From Cauispirillum nitrogeniifigens (GTDB lineage Bacteria > Pseudomonadota > Alphaproteobacteria > Rhodospirillales > Rhodospirillaceae): DNA of 64,000 nucleotides. Below the pieces are notes generated by a model that saw only the letters and a program-made list of their open reading frames with translations, had not been told where the DNA came from and ran no database searches. Position numbers and translations under genes: made by a program. The stretch lies in contig NZ_JBLOOT010000015.1 in assembly GCF_049800675.1 (NCBI RefSeq), positions 8,946-72,945 on the forward strand. Reading direction: 5' to 3'. Below are positions 1-11,320 of this stretch, piece by piece. Position 1 is the stretch's first letter, and every line of letters begins with the position of its first letter.

Positions 1-334
1 CGATCCCGTGGCGCACCCCGTCGGGGTCGAGCGTCCAGTCCGCGCGCGACGTCGGCAGGACGGCTTCCAGACGGTGGCCGGGGCGCAGGTCGGACGTGGT
101 GACTGCATGGATCGCGCCCCTGACGAACCAGCGATGGCCGCTGGTCGCGTGGACAACCTTCTCCAGCCCGTTGCGCGACAGGTGGATGCGCAGGAGCTTC
201 TGCACGCCGTAGGACTTGAAGACTCCCGGAATCCACCGGCCGCCCCGTGTCAAGATCTCGGTCGTCGTGCCCGCGAGATCGCCGATGGGAACCACCCCCT
301 CCCGGGTGATCACGCCTGTTTCCGCCGCCAGGCA
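1..334 (-). other. Intein (Hint domain) N-terminal splicing region inside dnaG
   Basis: The insert begins with Cys1 in CLAAETGVITREG, which matches intein block A (catalytic Cys, then T-x-V and a short turn). About 60 residues later comes HATSGHRWFV, a block B motif of the T-x-x-H type, where the His assists the first acyl shift. It is followed by a run resembling the rest of a Hint fold (DLRPGHRLEAVLP). The insertion lies exactly before the third zinc ligand. After splicing that Cys would be the +1 extein residue, so the zinc finger could form only in the spliced protein. The C-terminal splice motif (His-Asn followed by Cys) and any homing endonuclease are beyond the window edge. Confidence 0.85.
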
Positions 335-508
335 ATGATAGAACCCCTTCTCGTCATTGACGGTGAACGAAGGGGTCTTTTCCTTGTGGAAGGGGCAGCA
401 GGCTTTGTATTCGCGCCCCGCCTTGATGAGCTTGACCGACCGCCCGATCACCGTGGACAGGGACAGGCGCGCGCGGATCTCGTCCAGGAACTGCGGGGGG
501 AGCGCCAT
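1..508 (-). CDS. dnaG: DNA primase DnaG, N-terminal part interrupted by an intein (runs off the window)
   Basis: Primase makes the RNA primers for DNA replication. Reading leftward from the ATG at 508, the first 58 residues are a normal DnaG N-terminus: MALPPQFLDEIRARL, then the CHC2 zinc-finger start with Cys38, His41 and KTPSF, ending GFYH. At residue 59, where the third zinc ligand of the finger (usually CFGCG) should follow, the frame continues as CLAAETGVITREG, which is an intein N-terminus and not primase. The frame stays open to base 1. It lies downstream of yqeY with an 86-bp gap, the usual alphaproteobacterial order. The rest of the primase, including TOPRIM, is outside the window. 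DnaG identity is firm; the intein is inferred from motifs. Confidence 0.9.
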   Translation of the reverse strand, partial: MALPPQFLDEIRARLSLSTVIGRSVKLIKAGREYKACCPFHKEKTPSFTVNDEKGFYHCLAAETGVITREGVVPIGDLAGTTTEILTRGGRWIPGVFKSYGVQKLLRIHLSRNGLEKVVHATSGHRWFVRGAIHAVTTSDLRPGHRLEAVLPTSRADWTLDPDGVRHGI

Positions 509-594
509 GGGCGGTCGTCATCCTGGAAGTCGCCGCCCCGGCCCGCGTCAAGACAGGGGGCCGAAGCGGGTGGCTGGGACCGGGCCGGCGGCCG

Positions 595-1050
595 TCAGCC
601 CAGCTGGGCCTTGACGGCCTGGCTGGCCTTACCGAAATCCATGCGGCCGGCGAAGCGTTCGCGCAGCGCGGTCATGACCCGGCCCATGTCCTTGAGGTTG
701 GCCGCGCCAAGGTCCTTGATGGTCTCGCCGACGGCGGCGGCGACGTCCTCGTCGCTCATCTGCTTGGGCAGGAAACGCTCGATGATGGTGATTTCCTGGG
801 CTTCCTGCTCGGCCAGCTCCAGGCGGCCGCCCTGCTCATACAGCGCGATGGATTCGCGGCGCTGCTTGATCATGGACTGGAGCATCTGGTGGATCTCGTC
901 CTCCGGGATGCCGTCGGTGACGCCGCGCGAACGGGCGGCGATGTCACGGTCCTTGAGGGCGGCGAGGATGAGCCGCACGGTGCCGACGGCGCGCTCTTCC
1001 CGGGCCCGCATGGCCTCTTTGAGGGCCTCGTTCAGACGGGTGCGAAGCAT
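595..1050 (-). CDS. yqeY: GatB/YqeY domain protein
   Basis: A 151-residue protein of the YqeY family, related to the C-terminal tRNA-binding part of GatB; its exact role is unsettled. It begins MLRTRLNEALKEAMRARE and contains the family hallmarks VGTVRLILAALKDRDI and, near the end, DMGRVMTALRERFAGRMD. The ATG at 1050 was chosen because upstream in-frame sequence is low-complexity and runs into the carA promoter region. It precedes dnaG on the same strand and is probably co-transcribed with it, as in many alphaproteobacteria. Confidence 0.93.
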   Translation of the reverse strand: MLRTRLNEALKEAMRAREERAVGTVRLILAALKDRDIAARSRGVTDGIPEDEIHQMLQSMIKQRRESIALYEQGGRLELAEQEAQEITIIERFLPKQMSDEDVAAAVGETIKDLGAANLKDMGRVMTALRERFAGRMDFGKASQAVKAQLG

Positions 1051-1088
1051 AGGACGGATATCCCCGGCAGTCGTTTGGAAAGCCAGGG

Positions 1089-1117
1089 ACTCTACAGGAA
1101 AAGCCGGCCGTCGGCAA
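1089..1117 (-). promoter_or_regulatory. Candidate sigma-70 promoter for yqeY-dnaG
   Basis: On the minus strand TTGCCG (1117-1112) is followed after 17 bp by TAGAGT (1094-1089), about 39 bp before the yqeY start. Spacing is ideal and both boxes keep the key bases, but high-GC promoters are weakly conserved. Confidence 0.45.
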
Positions 1118-1175
1118 ACTGAAACGCAAAAGCTAACCCTTTGATTTGCAATAACAAAACATACGACACCAAGAC

Positions 1176-1204
1176 TTGACAGGAGCGCGCCGATGCCGTA
1201 AACA
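1176..1204 (+). promoter_or_regulatory. Candidate sigma-70 promoter for carA
   Basis: A perfect -35 TTGACA (1176-1181), a 17-bp spacer and TAAACA (1199-1204). It sits in locally AT-rich DNA between the divergent yqeY and carA genes and would leave a leader of about 215 nt in front of carA. Confidence 0.6.
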
Positions 1205-1427
1205 GCCGCCAATTTGCCCGTCGCCGTCGCGCCGGTGCGCCGCAACCTGCCCGCCTCCCGCCTGCCCGCCCTTCCTGGACGGGCCCGCGTTCCGGAGGCG
1301 GTTGCGCGCGCCCGCTCTCCGCAGGAGAGGCGCCGAAGGCCGACGGCCTCCCCCGTTGCGCCGCCCCCCCAGGCGGCCAAAGCCTCCGTCCCGCGGCCAG
1401 CGGCACGGCCAGAGAAAGTGGAAGTCC
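1205..1427 (+). other. Long GC-rich leader of carA, no gene recognised
   Basis: This stretch lies between the predicted promoter and the carA ATG. It holds several short GC-rich inverted repeats, for example CTCTCC/GGAGAG around 1315-1327 and GGCCGACGGCC around 1342. Open frames across it are low-complexity Arg/Pro/Ala shadows. I recognise no pyrimidine-binding motif. It may be a structured leader controlling carA. Confidence 0.3.
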
Positions 1428-2609
1428 ATGTCTGAGACGATCAACAGCGCCGCCGGTCACCGCCCTCCCGGAGCGACTGGCGTGTTGGTGCTGGCTGACG
1501 GTTCGGTCCTGTGGGGGCGCGGCATCGGCGCCACCGGGCACGCCGTGGGCGAAGTGGTGTTCAACACCGGCCTCACGGGCTACCAGGAGACCATGACCGA
1601 CCCGTCCTACGCGGGCCAGATCATCACCTTCACCTTCCCCCACATCGGCAACATCGGCGCCAATGCCGAGGACGTGGAGGCCCAGACCGTGGCCGCGCGC
1701 GGCGCCATCCTGCGCGCCGACGTCACCGACCCGTCCAACTGGCGGGCCGCCCAGCACCTGGAACAGTGGCTGCGGTCGCACAACCTGATCGCCCTGACCG
1801 GCCTGGACACCCGCCGCCTGACCCGCCGCATCCGCGACGGCGGGGCGCCCAACGGCGTCATCGCCCACAGCCCCACCGGCGAGTTCGACCTCGATGCCCT
1901 GCTGGCCCAGGCCCGCAAGTGGCCGGGGCTGGAGGGCATGGACCTGGCCAAGGACGTCACCTGCACCCAGACCTATCAGTGGATGCAGACCCGCTGGGCC
2001 CTGGGCAAGGGCTACGGCACCCAGCACGAGCCGGTTCACCACGTCGTCGCCATCGACTACGGCGCCAAGCGCAACATCCTGCGCTGCCTGGCCTCCGCCG
2101 GCTGCAAGGTCACCGTGGTGCCGGCCAGCGCGACGGCGCAGGACGTGCTGCGCCATCAGCCCGACGGCATCTTCCTGTCCAACGGCCCCGGCGACCCGGC
2201 GGCCACCGGCGCCTATGCCGTGCCGGTCATCCAGGAGCTGATCAAGACCGGCAAGCCGATGTTCGGCATCTGCCTGGGCCACCAGCTTCTGGCCCTGGCG
2301 CTCGGGGCCAAGACCTATAAGATGCACATGGGCCACCGCGGCAACAACCAGCCGGTGAAGGACCTGGTGACGGGCAAGGTGGAGATCACCAGCCAGAACC
2401 ACGGCTTCGGCGTCGACCGCGCCAGCCTGCCGGCCGGCGTGGTGGAGACCCACACGTCGCTGTTCGACGGCTCGGTCGAAGGCATCGCCCTGGACGGCAA
2501 GCCGGTGTTCTCGGTGCAGTACCACCCGGAAGCCAGCCCCGGCCCGCAGGACAGCCACTACCTGTTCAACCGCTTCATCGACCACATCGCGGCCCACAAG
2601 GCCGGCTGA
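1428..2609 (+). CDS. carA: Carbamoyl-phosphate synthase small (glutaminase) subunit
   Basis: A 393-residue protein, the normal length for CarA, which hydrolyses glutamine and passes ammonia to CarB for carbamoyl phosphate used in arginine and pyrimidine synthesis. The N-terminal domain shows the typical VFNTGLTGYQE and DPSYAGQII. The class I amidotransferase domain carries the triad: nucleophile Cys282 in FGICLGHQ, then His366 and Glu368 in QYHPEASPGP. The longer open frame upstream is low-complexity; the ATG at 1428 is preceded by GGAA and gives the standard start. carB follows, separated by a small gene and a repeat element. Confidence 0.98.
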   Translation: MSETINSAAGHRPPGATGVLVLADGSVLWGRGIGATGHAVGEVVFNTGLTGYQETMTDPSYAGQIITFTFPHIGNIGANAEDVEAQTVAARGAILRADVTDPSNWRAAQHLEQWLRSHNLIALTGLDTRRLTRRIRDGGAPNGVIAHSPTGEFDLDALLAQARKWPGLEGMDLAKDVTCTQTYQWMQTRWALGKGYGTQHEPVHHVVAIDYGAKRNILRCLASAGCKVTVVPASATAQDVLRHQPDGIFLSNGPGDPAATGAYAVPVIQELIKTGKPMFGICLGHQLLALALGAKTYKMHMGHRGNNQPVKDLVTGKVEITSQNHGFGVDRASLPAGVVETHTSLFDGSVEGIALDGKPVFSVQYHPEASPGPQDSHYLFNRFIDHIAAHKAG

Positions 2610-2621
2610 GGGAGCCCAGGC

Positions 2622-2900
2622 ATGCCCGACGGCGCCGACTACGCCGCCTTCAAGCAGGCCCTGCTGCGGGTGATGGCCGAGGAGGACCGCCTCCCCGGCC
2701 CCGCCCACCGCACTCTGTCCGAGGTCGTGGAGGACCACGGCCTGGAGATCCCGGACGCCGAGTGGCTGCACCACGCGGTGGTCGACTTCTGCGAAACCGG
2801 CCTCATCCAGCTTGACGGCTATTCCCTGGTCCCGAACCCCGGCGAACCGATCCTCTACTGCATCACCCTCCACGGCCTGGAACGGGCCGGGGGTTTGTGA
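2622..2900 (+). CDS. Hypothetical 92-residue protein between carA and carB
   Basis: It starts 12 bp after carA with MPDGADYAAFKQALL and is probably co-transcribed. It is acidic with no signal peptide, membrane segment or cysteine cluster. The middle (TLSEVVEDHGLEIPDAEWLHHAV) could be a small helical domain and the C-terminus (PGEPILYCITLHGLERAG) ends in a beta-like stretch. I do not recognise a family. GC bias and codon pattern look like the flanking real genes, and a repeat element begins just after its stop. Confidence 0.7.
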   Translation: MPDGADYAAFKQALLRVMAEEDRLPGPAHRTLSEVVEDHGLEIPDAEWLHHAVVDFCETGLIQLDGYSLVPNPGEPILYCITLHGLERAGGL

Positions 2901-2906
2901 TCACCA

Positions 2907-2977
2907 ACCACCAAGACACCAAGGCGCCAAGGGTGCCGCGGAAGACAACAATCTTGGTGCCTTGGTGTCTTGGTGGT
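2907..2977. repeat. MITE-like inverted-repeat element, short copy (copy 1)
   Basis: Left end ACCACCAAGACACCAAGG (2907-2924) and its near-perfect reverse complement at 2960-2977, with the match running to about 25 bp and only about 20 bp between the arms. It is the internally shortened member of a family also found at 6991-7121, 29985-30131 and 37621-37768. It sits between the small gene and carB. Confidence 0.85.
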
Positions 2978-3032
2978 GAAAATTTGGTTGCTGTAGCGCG
3001 CCCCCTCCGAATGAAAAAGAAGTAGGCCAGAC

Positions 3033-6317
<3,285 letters not shown>

Positions 6318-6405
6318 GAGGGAAGGCTTGGCCTTTTCTGCAAGGGTTCGCCCGGGGGGGAAGGTCCGCCTTCCCCTCGCTATTGTCGTCAGGGAAACAG
6401 AGTGA

Positions 6406-6879
6406 ATGGAAAAGATACCCATGACCGCCGAGGGGCAGCGCACCCTCGAGGACGAACTGCGGACGCTGAAATCCAAGGAGCGTCCCGCCGTCATCAGGGC
6501 GATCGCCGACGCCCGTGAACACGGGGATCTTTCCGAGAACGCCGAGTATCACGCCGCGCGCGAGCGGCAGTCGTTCATCGAAGGCCGCATCAGCGAACTG
6601 GAGGACATCCTGTCGCGCGTCGACGTGATCGACGTCTCCAAGCTGTCGGGCCACGTGATCCGCTTCGGGGCCACCGTGACGCTGGCCGACGAGGACACCG
6701 ACCAGGAAGTGACCTACCAGATCGTCGGCCCGCACGAGGCCAACCTGGAACAGGGCCGCATCTCCATCGCCTCGCCGCTGGCCAAGGCGCTGATCGGCAA
6801 GGCCATGGGCGACACCGCCGAAGTCGCCGCCCCCGGCGGCTCGCGCTCCTACGAGGTGGTCAACGTCAAGTTCTCCTGA
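6406..6879 (+). CDS. greA: Transcription elongation factor GreA
   Basis: A 157-residue GreA that rescues backtracked RNA polymerase by stimulating cleavage of the transcript 3' end. The N-terminal coiled coil carries the acidic tip signature AREHGDLSENAEYHAARE, and the C-terminal FKBP-like domain ends with ISIASPLAKALIGKAMGD. Length and both domains are standard. The 88-bp gap after carB contains a GC hairpin (6357-6376) that could reduce read-through, so greA may have its own promoter. A strong terminator follows. Confidence 0.97.
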   Translation: MEKIPMTAEGQRTLEDELRTLKSKERPAVIRAIADAREHGDLSENAEYHAARERQSFIEGRISELEDILSRVDVIDVSKLSGHVIRFGATVTLADEDTDQEVTYQIVGPHEANLEQGRISIASPLAKALIGKAMGDTAEVAAPGGSRSYEVVNVKFS

Positions 6880-6906
6880 CGGTCCCCGCCGACTTCAAGA
6901 CGACCA

Positions 6907-6942
6907 AGCGCCGGCCTCCGACAAGGGGGCCGGCGCTTTCTT
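6907..6942 (+). terminator. Rho-independent terminator of greA
   Basis: AGCGCCGGCC (6907-6916) pairs with GGCCGGCGCT (6928-6937), followed by TTTCTT. It lies 27 bp after the greA stop. Confidence 0.85.
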
Positions 6943-6990
6943 GTTCGCCGCGGGATCCAGGGGAAGGAGGCCAGTTCCGAAGGGCGATTT

Positions 6991-7121
6991 GAACCACCAA
7001 GTCACCAAGGCACCAAGAGGTCGGCGGAGGCCCGCCGCAGGCGGATCGATGCCGGTATCGATGGTCTCCGTGCTGCGCGATATTTGCTTAACCCCTTTGT
7101 GTCTTGGCGTCTTGGTGGTTC
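6991..7121. repeat. MITE-like element, copy 2
   Basis: It starts GAACCACCAAGTCACCAAGG and ends with the inverted TCTTGGCGTCTTGGTGGTTC. The interior differs from copies 3 and 4, so it may be a diverged or recombined member. It lies between greA and ppa, which are convergent. Confidence 0.8.
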
Positions 7122-7150
7122 ACCCAGCTATTCCCGCAGTTCCTTGAAAA

Positions 7151-7184
7151 ACAATAGAAAGGGCGGCTCCTTGCGGAACCGCCC
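7151..7184 (-). terminator. Rho-independent terminator of ppa
   Basis: On the minus strand GGGCGGTTCC, loop GCAA, GGAGCCGCCC, then TTTCTATTGTTTTT. It lies 27 bp beyond the ppa stop. Confidence 0.85.
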
Positions 7185-7210
7185 CTCGTCTCGAACCGTA
7201 CCGGGAAGGC

Positions 7211-7744
7211 TTACTTCTCGGCCTTGGCGCGGTCCATGCCCTGCTGGATCAGGTCGGCGGCCTGCTTGGCGTCGCCCCAGCCGCGCACCTTGACCCACTT
7301 GCCCTCTTCGAGGTCCTTGTAGTGGGCGAAGAAGTGCTCGATGCGGCGCAGGTCGGTGCTCTGGATGTCGCCGAAGTTGGTGACGTCGTTGTAGTAGGGG
7401 TGCAGCTTGCTGTGCGGCACGGCCAGGATCTTCTCGTCGGTGCCCGACTCGTCTTCCATCAGCAGCACGCCCACCGGCCGGGCGCGGATGACGGAGCCGA
7501 CGGCCACCGGGATGCGGCCCATGACCATGACGTCGACCGGGTCGCCGTCATCGGACAGGGTGTGCGGGATGAAGCCGTAGTTGCACGGGTAGTACATGGC
7601 GGTGTGCAGGAAGCGGTCCACGAACATGGCGCCGGATTCCTTGCAGATCTCGTACTTGATCGGGTCGCTGCGCAGCGGAATCTCGATGATGACGTTGACG
7701 TCCCAGGGAGCGTCCTTGCCGACGGGAATCTTCTTGATGTCCAT
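7211..7744 (-). CDS. ppa: Inorganic pyrophosphatase
   Basis: A 177-residue family I pyrophosphatase that hydrolyses PPi to drive biosynthesis. The metal-binding signature DDGDPVD spans residues 65-71, and the N-terminal EIPLRSDPIKYE and YYPCNYGFIPHT motifs are intact. Length is typical of bacterial hexameric enzymes. It is a single-gene unit with its own terminator downstream and a repeat fragment upstream. Confidence 0.98.
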   Translation of the reverse strand: MDIKKIPVGKDAPWDVNVIIEIPLRSDPIKYEICKESGAMFVDRFLHTAMYYPCNYGFIPHTLSDDGDPVDVMVMGRIPVAVGSVIRARPVGVLLMEDESGTDEKILAVPHSKLHPYYNDVTNFGDIQSTDLRRIEHFFAHYKDLEEGKWVKVRGWGDAKQAADLIQQGMDRAKAEK

Positions 7745-7857
7745 GACGTGACCTCGTCCTAAATCCAGGAGCCGCGCGCGCCGCGAACGGCCGATTGTGA
7801 AAAGCGGCGTATCCTACCCATGTGGATGGCCCTTTGCACCCGCGAAATGCGGGTTTA

Positions 7858-7900
7858 AGCATCGTGCGGAAAAGTGGACCCGGTTTTCCGCGCCAACGAT
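7858..7900 (-). repeat. Partial copy of the 105-bp palindromic repeat
   Basis: On the minus strand it contains GCGGAAAACCGGGTCCACTT and CCGCACGATGCT, matching the right-hand part of the elements at 31114-31218 and 33973-34077. It sits between ppa and the LpoA-like gene. Confidence 0.75.
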
Positions 7901-7915
7901 GCGGCATACCAAGCC

Positions 7916-9289
7916 TCAGAATGCCGGTCGCGGCTGTTCGATATAGCCCTGCCCGCCCGTCGGCGCGGGTTCAAAGCTTTGCGGCGCCGCGCCGACCTGG
8001 GCATTCTGGCCGCGCCGCACCTCCATGACGGCGAATCCGCGCTCCGACGTGCCGTCGGTCAGGAAGCGGAACAGCCCCTCGAAGCCGGCGAATCCACTGG
8101 GGTTGGTCAGCGCATCCTGGGAGAACGGGGCTGGGCCGCCCTGGCGGGCCAGCACGGCGGCCAGGGCCGTGGTGTCGTAGGCCAGGCCGGCGATGGCCGG
8201 CGGCGTGGTGCCATAGGCGCGCTGGTAACGGCGCTCGAACTCGGCATGCGTCTCCGGCGGCGGGGCCGGATACCAGGCGCCGACCATGGCCGGCTCGCGC
8301 GACAGGGTGGGATCGTCCCACAACATCGGGCCGAGCAGCTTCACCTGCGCCGGGTCGATGTCGTAGAACGGCAGCATGGCGGCAACCTCGCGCACGCGGG
8401 GGCCGCCTTCGGGCAGCAGCAGGGCGTCGAACGGCAGCCCGCCGGCGGTTTCCTGCGCCTCCAGCCGGCGCAGCGCCTCCTGGGAGGCGGCGTCGGTGCG
8501 GCCGGCGAACTGCGCCTTCTGGCGCTCCAGCTCGGCCTTGCGCTGGCCGTAGTCGGCCAGGCGCTGCACCGTGTCGGTCAGCTTCTGGGTGTCGTCGCCG
8601 TAGTATTCGACGCGGGCCAGGGTGCCGCCCATGCGCTGCACGGCCTCGGTATAGGCCTGCACCATCAGGCGGCCGTACTGGCTGTCCGGGGCCAGGGCGG
8701 CGAAGCGCGACAGCCCCTGGGCGCGGGCATGCTCGACCACGCGGCGGGCCTGCTCGCGCAGCAGGAAGCCGACGACATAGACGCCGTTGCCGGCCACCGC
8801 CGGGTCGGTGGAGAAGGTGATCATGTTGACGCCGCGCGCCCGCGCCGCCGGGGCGGCGGCCTGGGCGGAGGCGGCGAACAGCGGCCCTATGATGAGTTGC
8901 GCGCCCTGGTTCAGGGCGGTGGTGGCGGCCTCGCGGGCGCCGTCGGCGGTGCCGCGCGTGTCATAGGGCTGGAGCACCAGCCGCTCGTCGCCAAGATCGA
9001 ACAGCGCCATCTGTGCGGCGTTGAGCAGGGAGCGCCCGACCTCGGCGGCGTCGCCGCTCAGCGGCACCAGCACGGCAATGCGCGTCAGCCCCTGCGGATC
9101 GGCCGGCGTGGCGGCCGGCGGCGGCGGCTCGTAGGCCACGGCCGGCGGCTGCTGCACCTGCGGCGGTGCCGGCTGCTGGGTGGTCTGGCTGGGGCCGGGC
9201 TTTTCAGAGGCCATCCATGGTGGTACCTGTGTCCCCTGGCAGGCCGCGACGCCGACGACGGCCACCAAGGCCAGGGCGCCGCGCGCCAT
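7916..9289 (-). CDS. Penicillin-binding protein activator, LpoA/LppC-type lipoprotein
   Basis: A predicted outer-membrane lipoprotein of 457 residues. The ATG at 9289 gives a compact lipoprotein signal (MARGALALVAVVGVAAC) with the lipobox Cys at residue 17. A Pro/Gln-rich linker follows, then a periplasmic-binding-protein-like fold starting at LTRIAVLVPLSGDAAEVG and including QLIIGPLFAASAQAAAPAAR. This is the LppC/LpoA family, which in E. coli activates PBP1a. A GTG at 9376 would add 29 Arg-rich residues and is less convincing. It is divergent from rsmI. Confidence 0.85.
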   Translation of the reverse strand: MARGALALVAVVGVAACQGTQVPPWMASEKPGPSQTTQQPAPPQVQQPPAVAYEPPPPAATPADPQGLTRIAVLVPLSGDAAEVGRSLLNAAQMALFDLGDERLVLQPYDTRGTADGAREAATTALNQGAQLIIGPLFAASAQAAAPAARARGVNMITFSTDPAVAGNGVYVVGFLLREQARRVVEHARAQGLSRFAALAPDSQYGRLMVQAYTEAVQRMGGTLARVEYYGDDTQKLTDTVQRLADYGQRKAELERQKAQFAGRTDAASQEALRRLEAQETAGGLPFDALLLPEGGPRVREVAAMLPFYDIDPAQVKLLGPMLWDDPTLSREPAMVGAWYPAPPPETHAEFERRYQRAYGTTPPAIAGLAYDTTALAAVLARQGGPAPFSQDALTNPSGFAGFEGLFRFLTDGTSERGFAVMEVRRGQNAQVGAAPQSFEPAPTGGQGYIEQPRPAF

Positions 9290-9438
9290 TCCCTTCAGCG
9301 ACCGATGAAAGCGCCGCCGTGTCGTCTCAGAACCCTCACCGCGATGGCCCACGGGCCGCCTCCACTGTTGCCGCACTGCATGATGACCAAGGCGACCAGC
9401 CTAGCGGTGCGCGGGTCGGAAGGCAACCGGGGGGCGGA

Positions 9439-10284
9439 GTGCCGCCGGGGCTGCACATCGTCGCCACCCCCATCGGCAACCTCGGCGACATCACCGAGCG
9501 GGCGCTCAAGGTGCTGGCCGCCGCCGACCTGGTCGCCTGCGAGGACACCCGCGTCACCGGCAACCTGCTGCGCCTGCTGGGCCTGCGGGCGGAGCTTCTG
9601 CCCTATCACGAGCACAACGCCGAGAAGATGCGCCCGCGCATCCTCGACGCCCTGGCCGCCGGCAAGACCGTCGCCCTGGTGTCGGACGCCGGCACGCCGC
9701 TGATCTCCGACCCCGGCTACAAGCTGGTGCGCGAGGTCGCCGACAGCGGCGCGCCGGTCATCCCGGTGCCCGGCGCGTCGGCCCTGCTGGCCGCCCTGGT
9801 GGTCGCCGGGCTGCCCACCGACCGCTTCCTGTTCGCCGGCTTCCCGCCGCAGAAGGCCAAGGCCCGGCGCGACGCCATGGCCGACCTGGCCGCCGTGCCG
9901 GCCACCCTGGTGTTCTACGAGGCCACCCACCGCCTGCCCGAAAGCCTCGCCACCATGGCCGAGGTGTTCGGCCCGCGCCCGGCCGCCGTCTGCCGCGAGC
10001 TGACCAAGCTGCACGAGGAAGTCCGCCGCGCGCCGCTGGACGCCCTGGCCGCCCACTACGCCGAACACGGCGCGCCCAAGGGCGAGGCGGTGGTGGTCAT
10101 CGGCCCGCCCGGCTCCGGCGGAGCGGAGGCCGCCGAACCCGACCTCGACGCCCTGCTGCGCGAGGCGCTGAAGAACCAGACCGTGCGCGACGCCGCCGCC
10201 ACCGTCGCCGCCGCCACCGGCCTGAAGAAGCGCGAGGTCTACGCCCGCGCCCTGGAGCTGTCGCAGGACGGCGGCGGGCCATGA
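9439..10284 (+). CDS. rsmI: 16S rRNA (cytidine(1402)-2'-O)-methyltransferase
   Basis: RsmI methylates the 2'-OH of C1402 in 16S rRNA using SAM. The protein begins PPGLHIVATPIGNLGDITERA and contains the conserved LVACEDTRVTGNLL, VALVSDAGTPLISDPGY and VPVPGASALLAAL. The open frame extends far upstream through non-conserved sequence, so I chose GTG at 9439, preceded by the purine-rich GGGGGGCGGA, giving 281 residues. Its stop overlaps yraN by 4 bp (ATGA), the usual rsmI-yraN pairing next to an LppC-type gene. Confidence 0.93.
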   Translation: MPPGLHIVATPIGNLGDITERALKVLAAADLVACEDTRVTGNLLRLLGLRAELLPYHEHNAEKMRPRILDALAAGKTVALVSDAGTPLISDPGYKLVREVADSGAPVIPVPGASALLAALVVAGLPTDRFLFAGFPPQKAKARRDAMADLAAVPATLVFYEATHRLPESLATMAEVFGPRPAAVCRELTKLHEEVRRAPLDALAAHYAEHGAPKGEAVVVIGPPGSGGAEAAEPDLDALLREALKNQTVRDAAATVAAATGLKKREVYARALELSQDGGGP

Positions 10285-10661
10285 GCGGCGACGACCGCAA
10301 GGCGGCCGAAGCGCGCGGCCGCCGCGCCGAGACCCTGGCCGCCCTGTACCTGCGCTTCCTGGGCTGGTCCATCCTGACCCGGCGCTTCACCAGCGGGCGC
10401 GGCAGCGGCGCCGGGGAGGTCGACCTGATCGCCCGCCGGGGCGACGTCGTCGCCTTCATCGAGGTCAAGGCCCGCCCCACCATCGCCGAGGCCCTGGACG
10501 CCCTGACCCCGGCGCAGCGCGTGCGCATCGCGCGCGGCGCCGAGGCGTGGCTCCAACTCAACCCCCGGCACGCCGAGCGGATCCTGCGGTTCGACGTCAT
10601 CGCGGTGCCGGGAACCGGCCGCCCCCTTCATCTTGCGGACGCGTGGCGGCCGGAAGGTTAG
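10281..10661 (+). CDS. yraN: UPF0102 family protein YraN
   Basis: A 126-residue putative endonuclease-like protein of the PD-(D/E)xK fold. Glu46 and Asp48 in GEVDLIARR and Glu61/Lys63 in AFIEVKAR form the nuclease-like motif. Function in the cell is not established. Translation is probably coupled to rsmI through the ATGA overlap. Confidence 0.93.
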   Translation: MSGDDRKAAEARGRRAETLAALYLRFLGWSILTRRFTSGRGSGAGEVDLIARRGDVVAFIEVKARPTIAEALDALTPAQRVRIARGAEAWLQLNPRHAERILRFDVIAVPGTGRPLHLADAWRPEG

Positions 10662-10699
10662 GTCTGGAAACGGCGGCCGAAGCCGGTATGGTATGCGGC

Positions 10700-11320
10700 A
10701 TGAGACGACCGCACGCCCTTTCTGTTCCGCTTGCGGCCGCCGTCCTGATGGTGGCGGCGGGGTGCACCCCCATCGGCGCGGCGACCACCGTCGGCGCGGT
10801 GGCCGTCACCGCCGCCCAGGAGGAACGCGGCCTGGACGGGGCGGCCCGCGACACCCTCATCCGCACAGCCATCAACACCGCCTGGGCGCAGCACGACGCG
10901 CGCCTGGTGGTCGATACCGGCCTGATCGTCCACGAACGGCGCGTCCTGCTCACCGGCGCCCTGGACACCCAGGAGCTTGTGGACGCCGCCGTGCGGCTGG
11001 CGTGGCAGGCCGAGGGCGTGGTCGACGTCATCAACGAGATACGCATCAACCCCGCCCGCACCCTCGGCGAGCGCGCCCGCGACGCGCTGATCTCCGGCGA
11101 TGTGTCGCGCAGCCTGATGTTCGACAGCCAGATCCAGTCCATCAACTATGCCGTGGACGTGACCGACAGGACCGTCTATGTGATGGGCGTCGCCCAGAAC
11201 CAACAGGAGCTGGACCGCGTGCTGTCCTGGGCCCGCAATACCGACTACGTGCGGCGCGTGGTGAGCCATGCGCTGCTCAAGGACGATCCGGCGCGCACGG
11301 CCCCGCAGGAGGCGCGATGA
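10700..11320 (+). CDS. BON-domain lipoprotein
   Basis: A 206-residue exported lipoprotein: the signal MRRPHALSVPLAAAVLMVAAGC ends in a lipobox Cys at residue 22. Two BON modules follow (about 60-120 and 130-195; VLLTGALDTQELVDAAVRLA and VYVMGVAQNQQELDRVLSWA), as in the OsmY/DolP family that binds outer-membrane phospholipid. The ATG at 10700 is preferred over an ATG 12 bp upstream because it gives the cleaner signal peptide. Its stop overlaps the next start (ATGA). Confidence 0.85.
   Translation: MRRPHALSVPLAAAVLMVAAGCTPIGAATTVGAVAVTAAQEERGLDGAARDTLIRTAINTAWAQHDARLVVDTGLIVHERRVLLTGALDTQELVDAAVRLAWQAEGVVDVINEIRINPARTLGERARDALISGDVSRSLMFDSQIQSINYAVDVTDRTVYVMGVAQNQQELDRVLSWARNTDYVRRVVSHALLKDDPARTAPQEAR

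Noticed and set aside
595..1380. Extended 261-residue start for yqeY
   Set aside because: The upstream 110 residues are low-complexity Arg/Gly/Ala and lie across both predicted promoters; the ATG at 1050 matches the family start.
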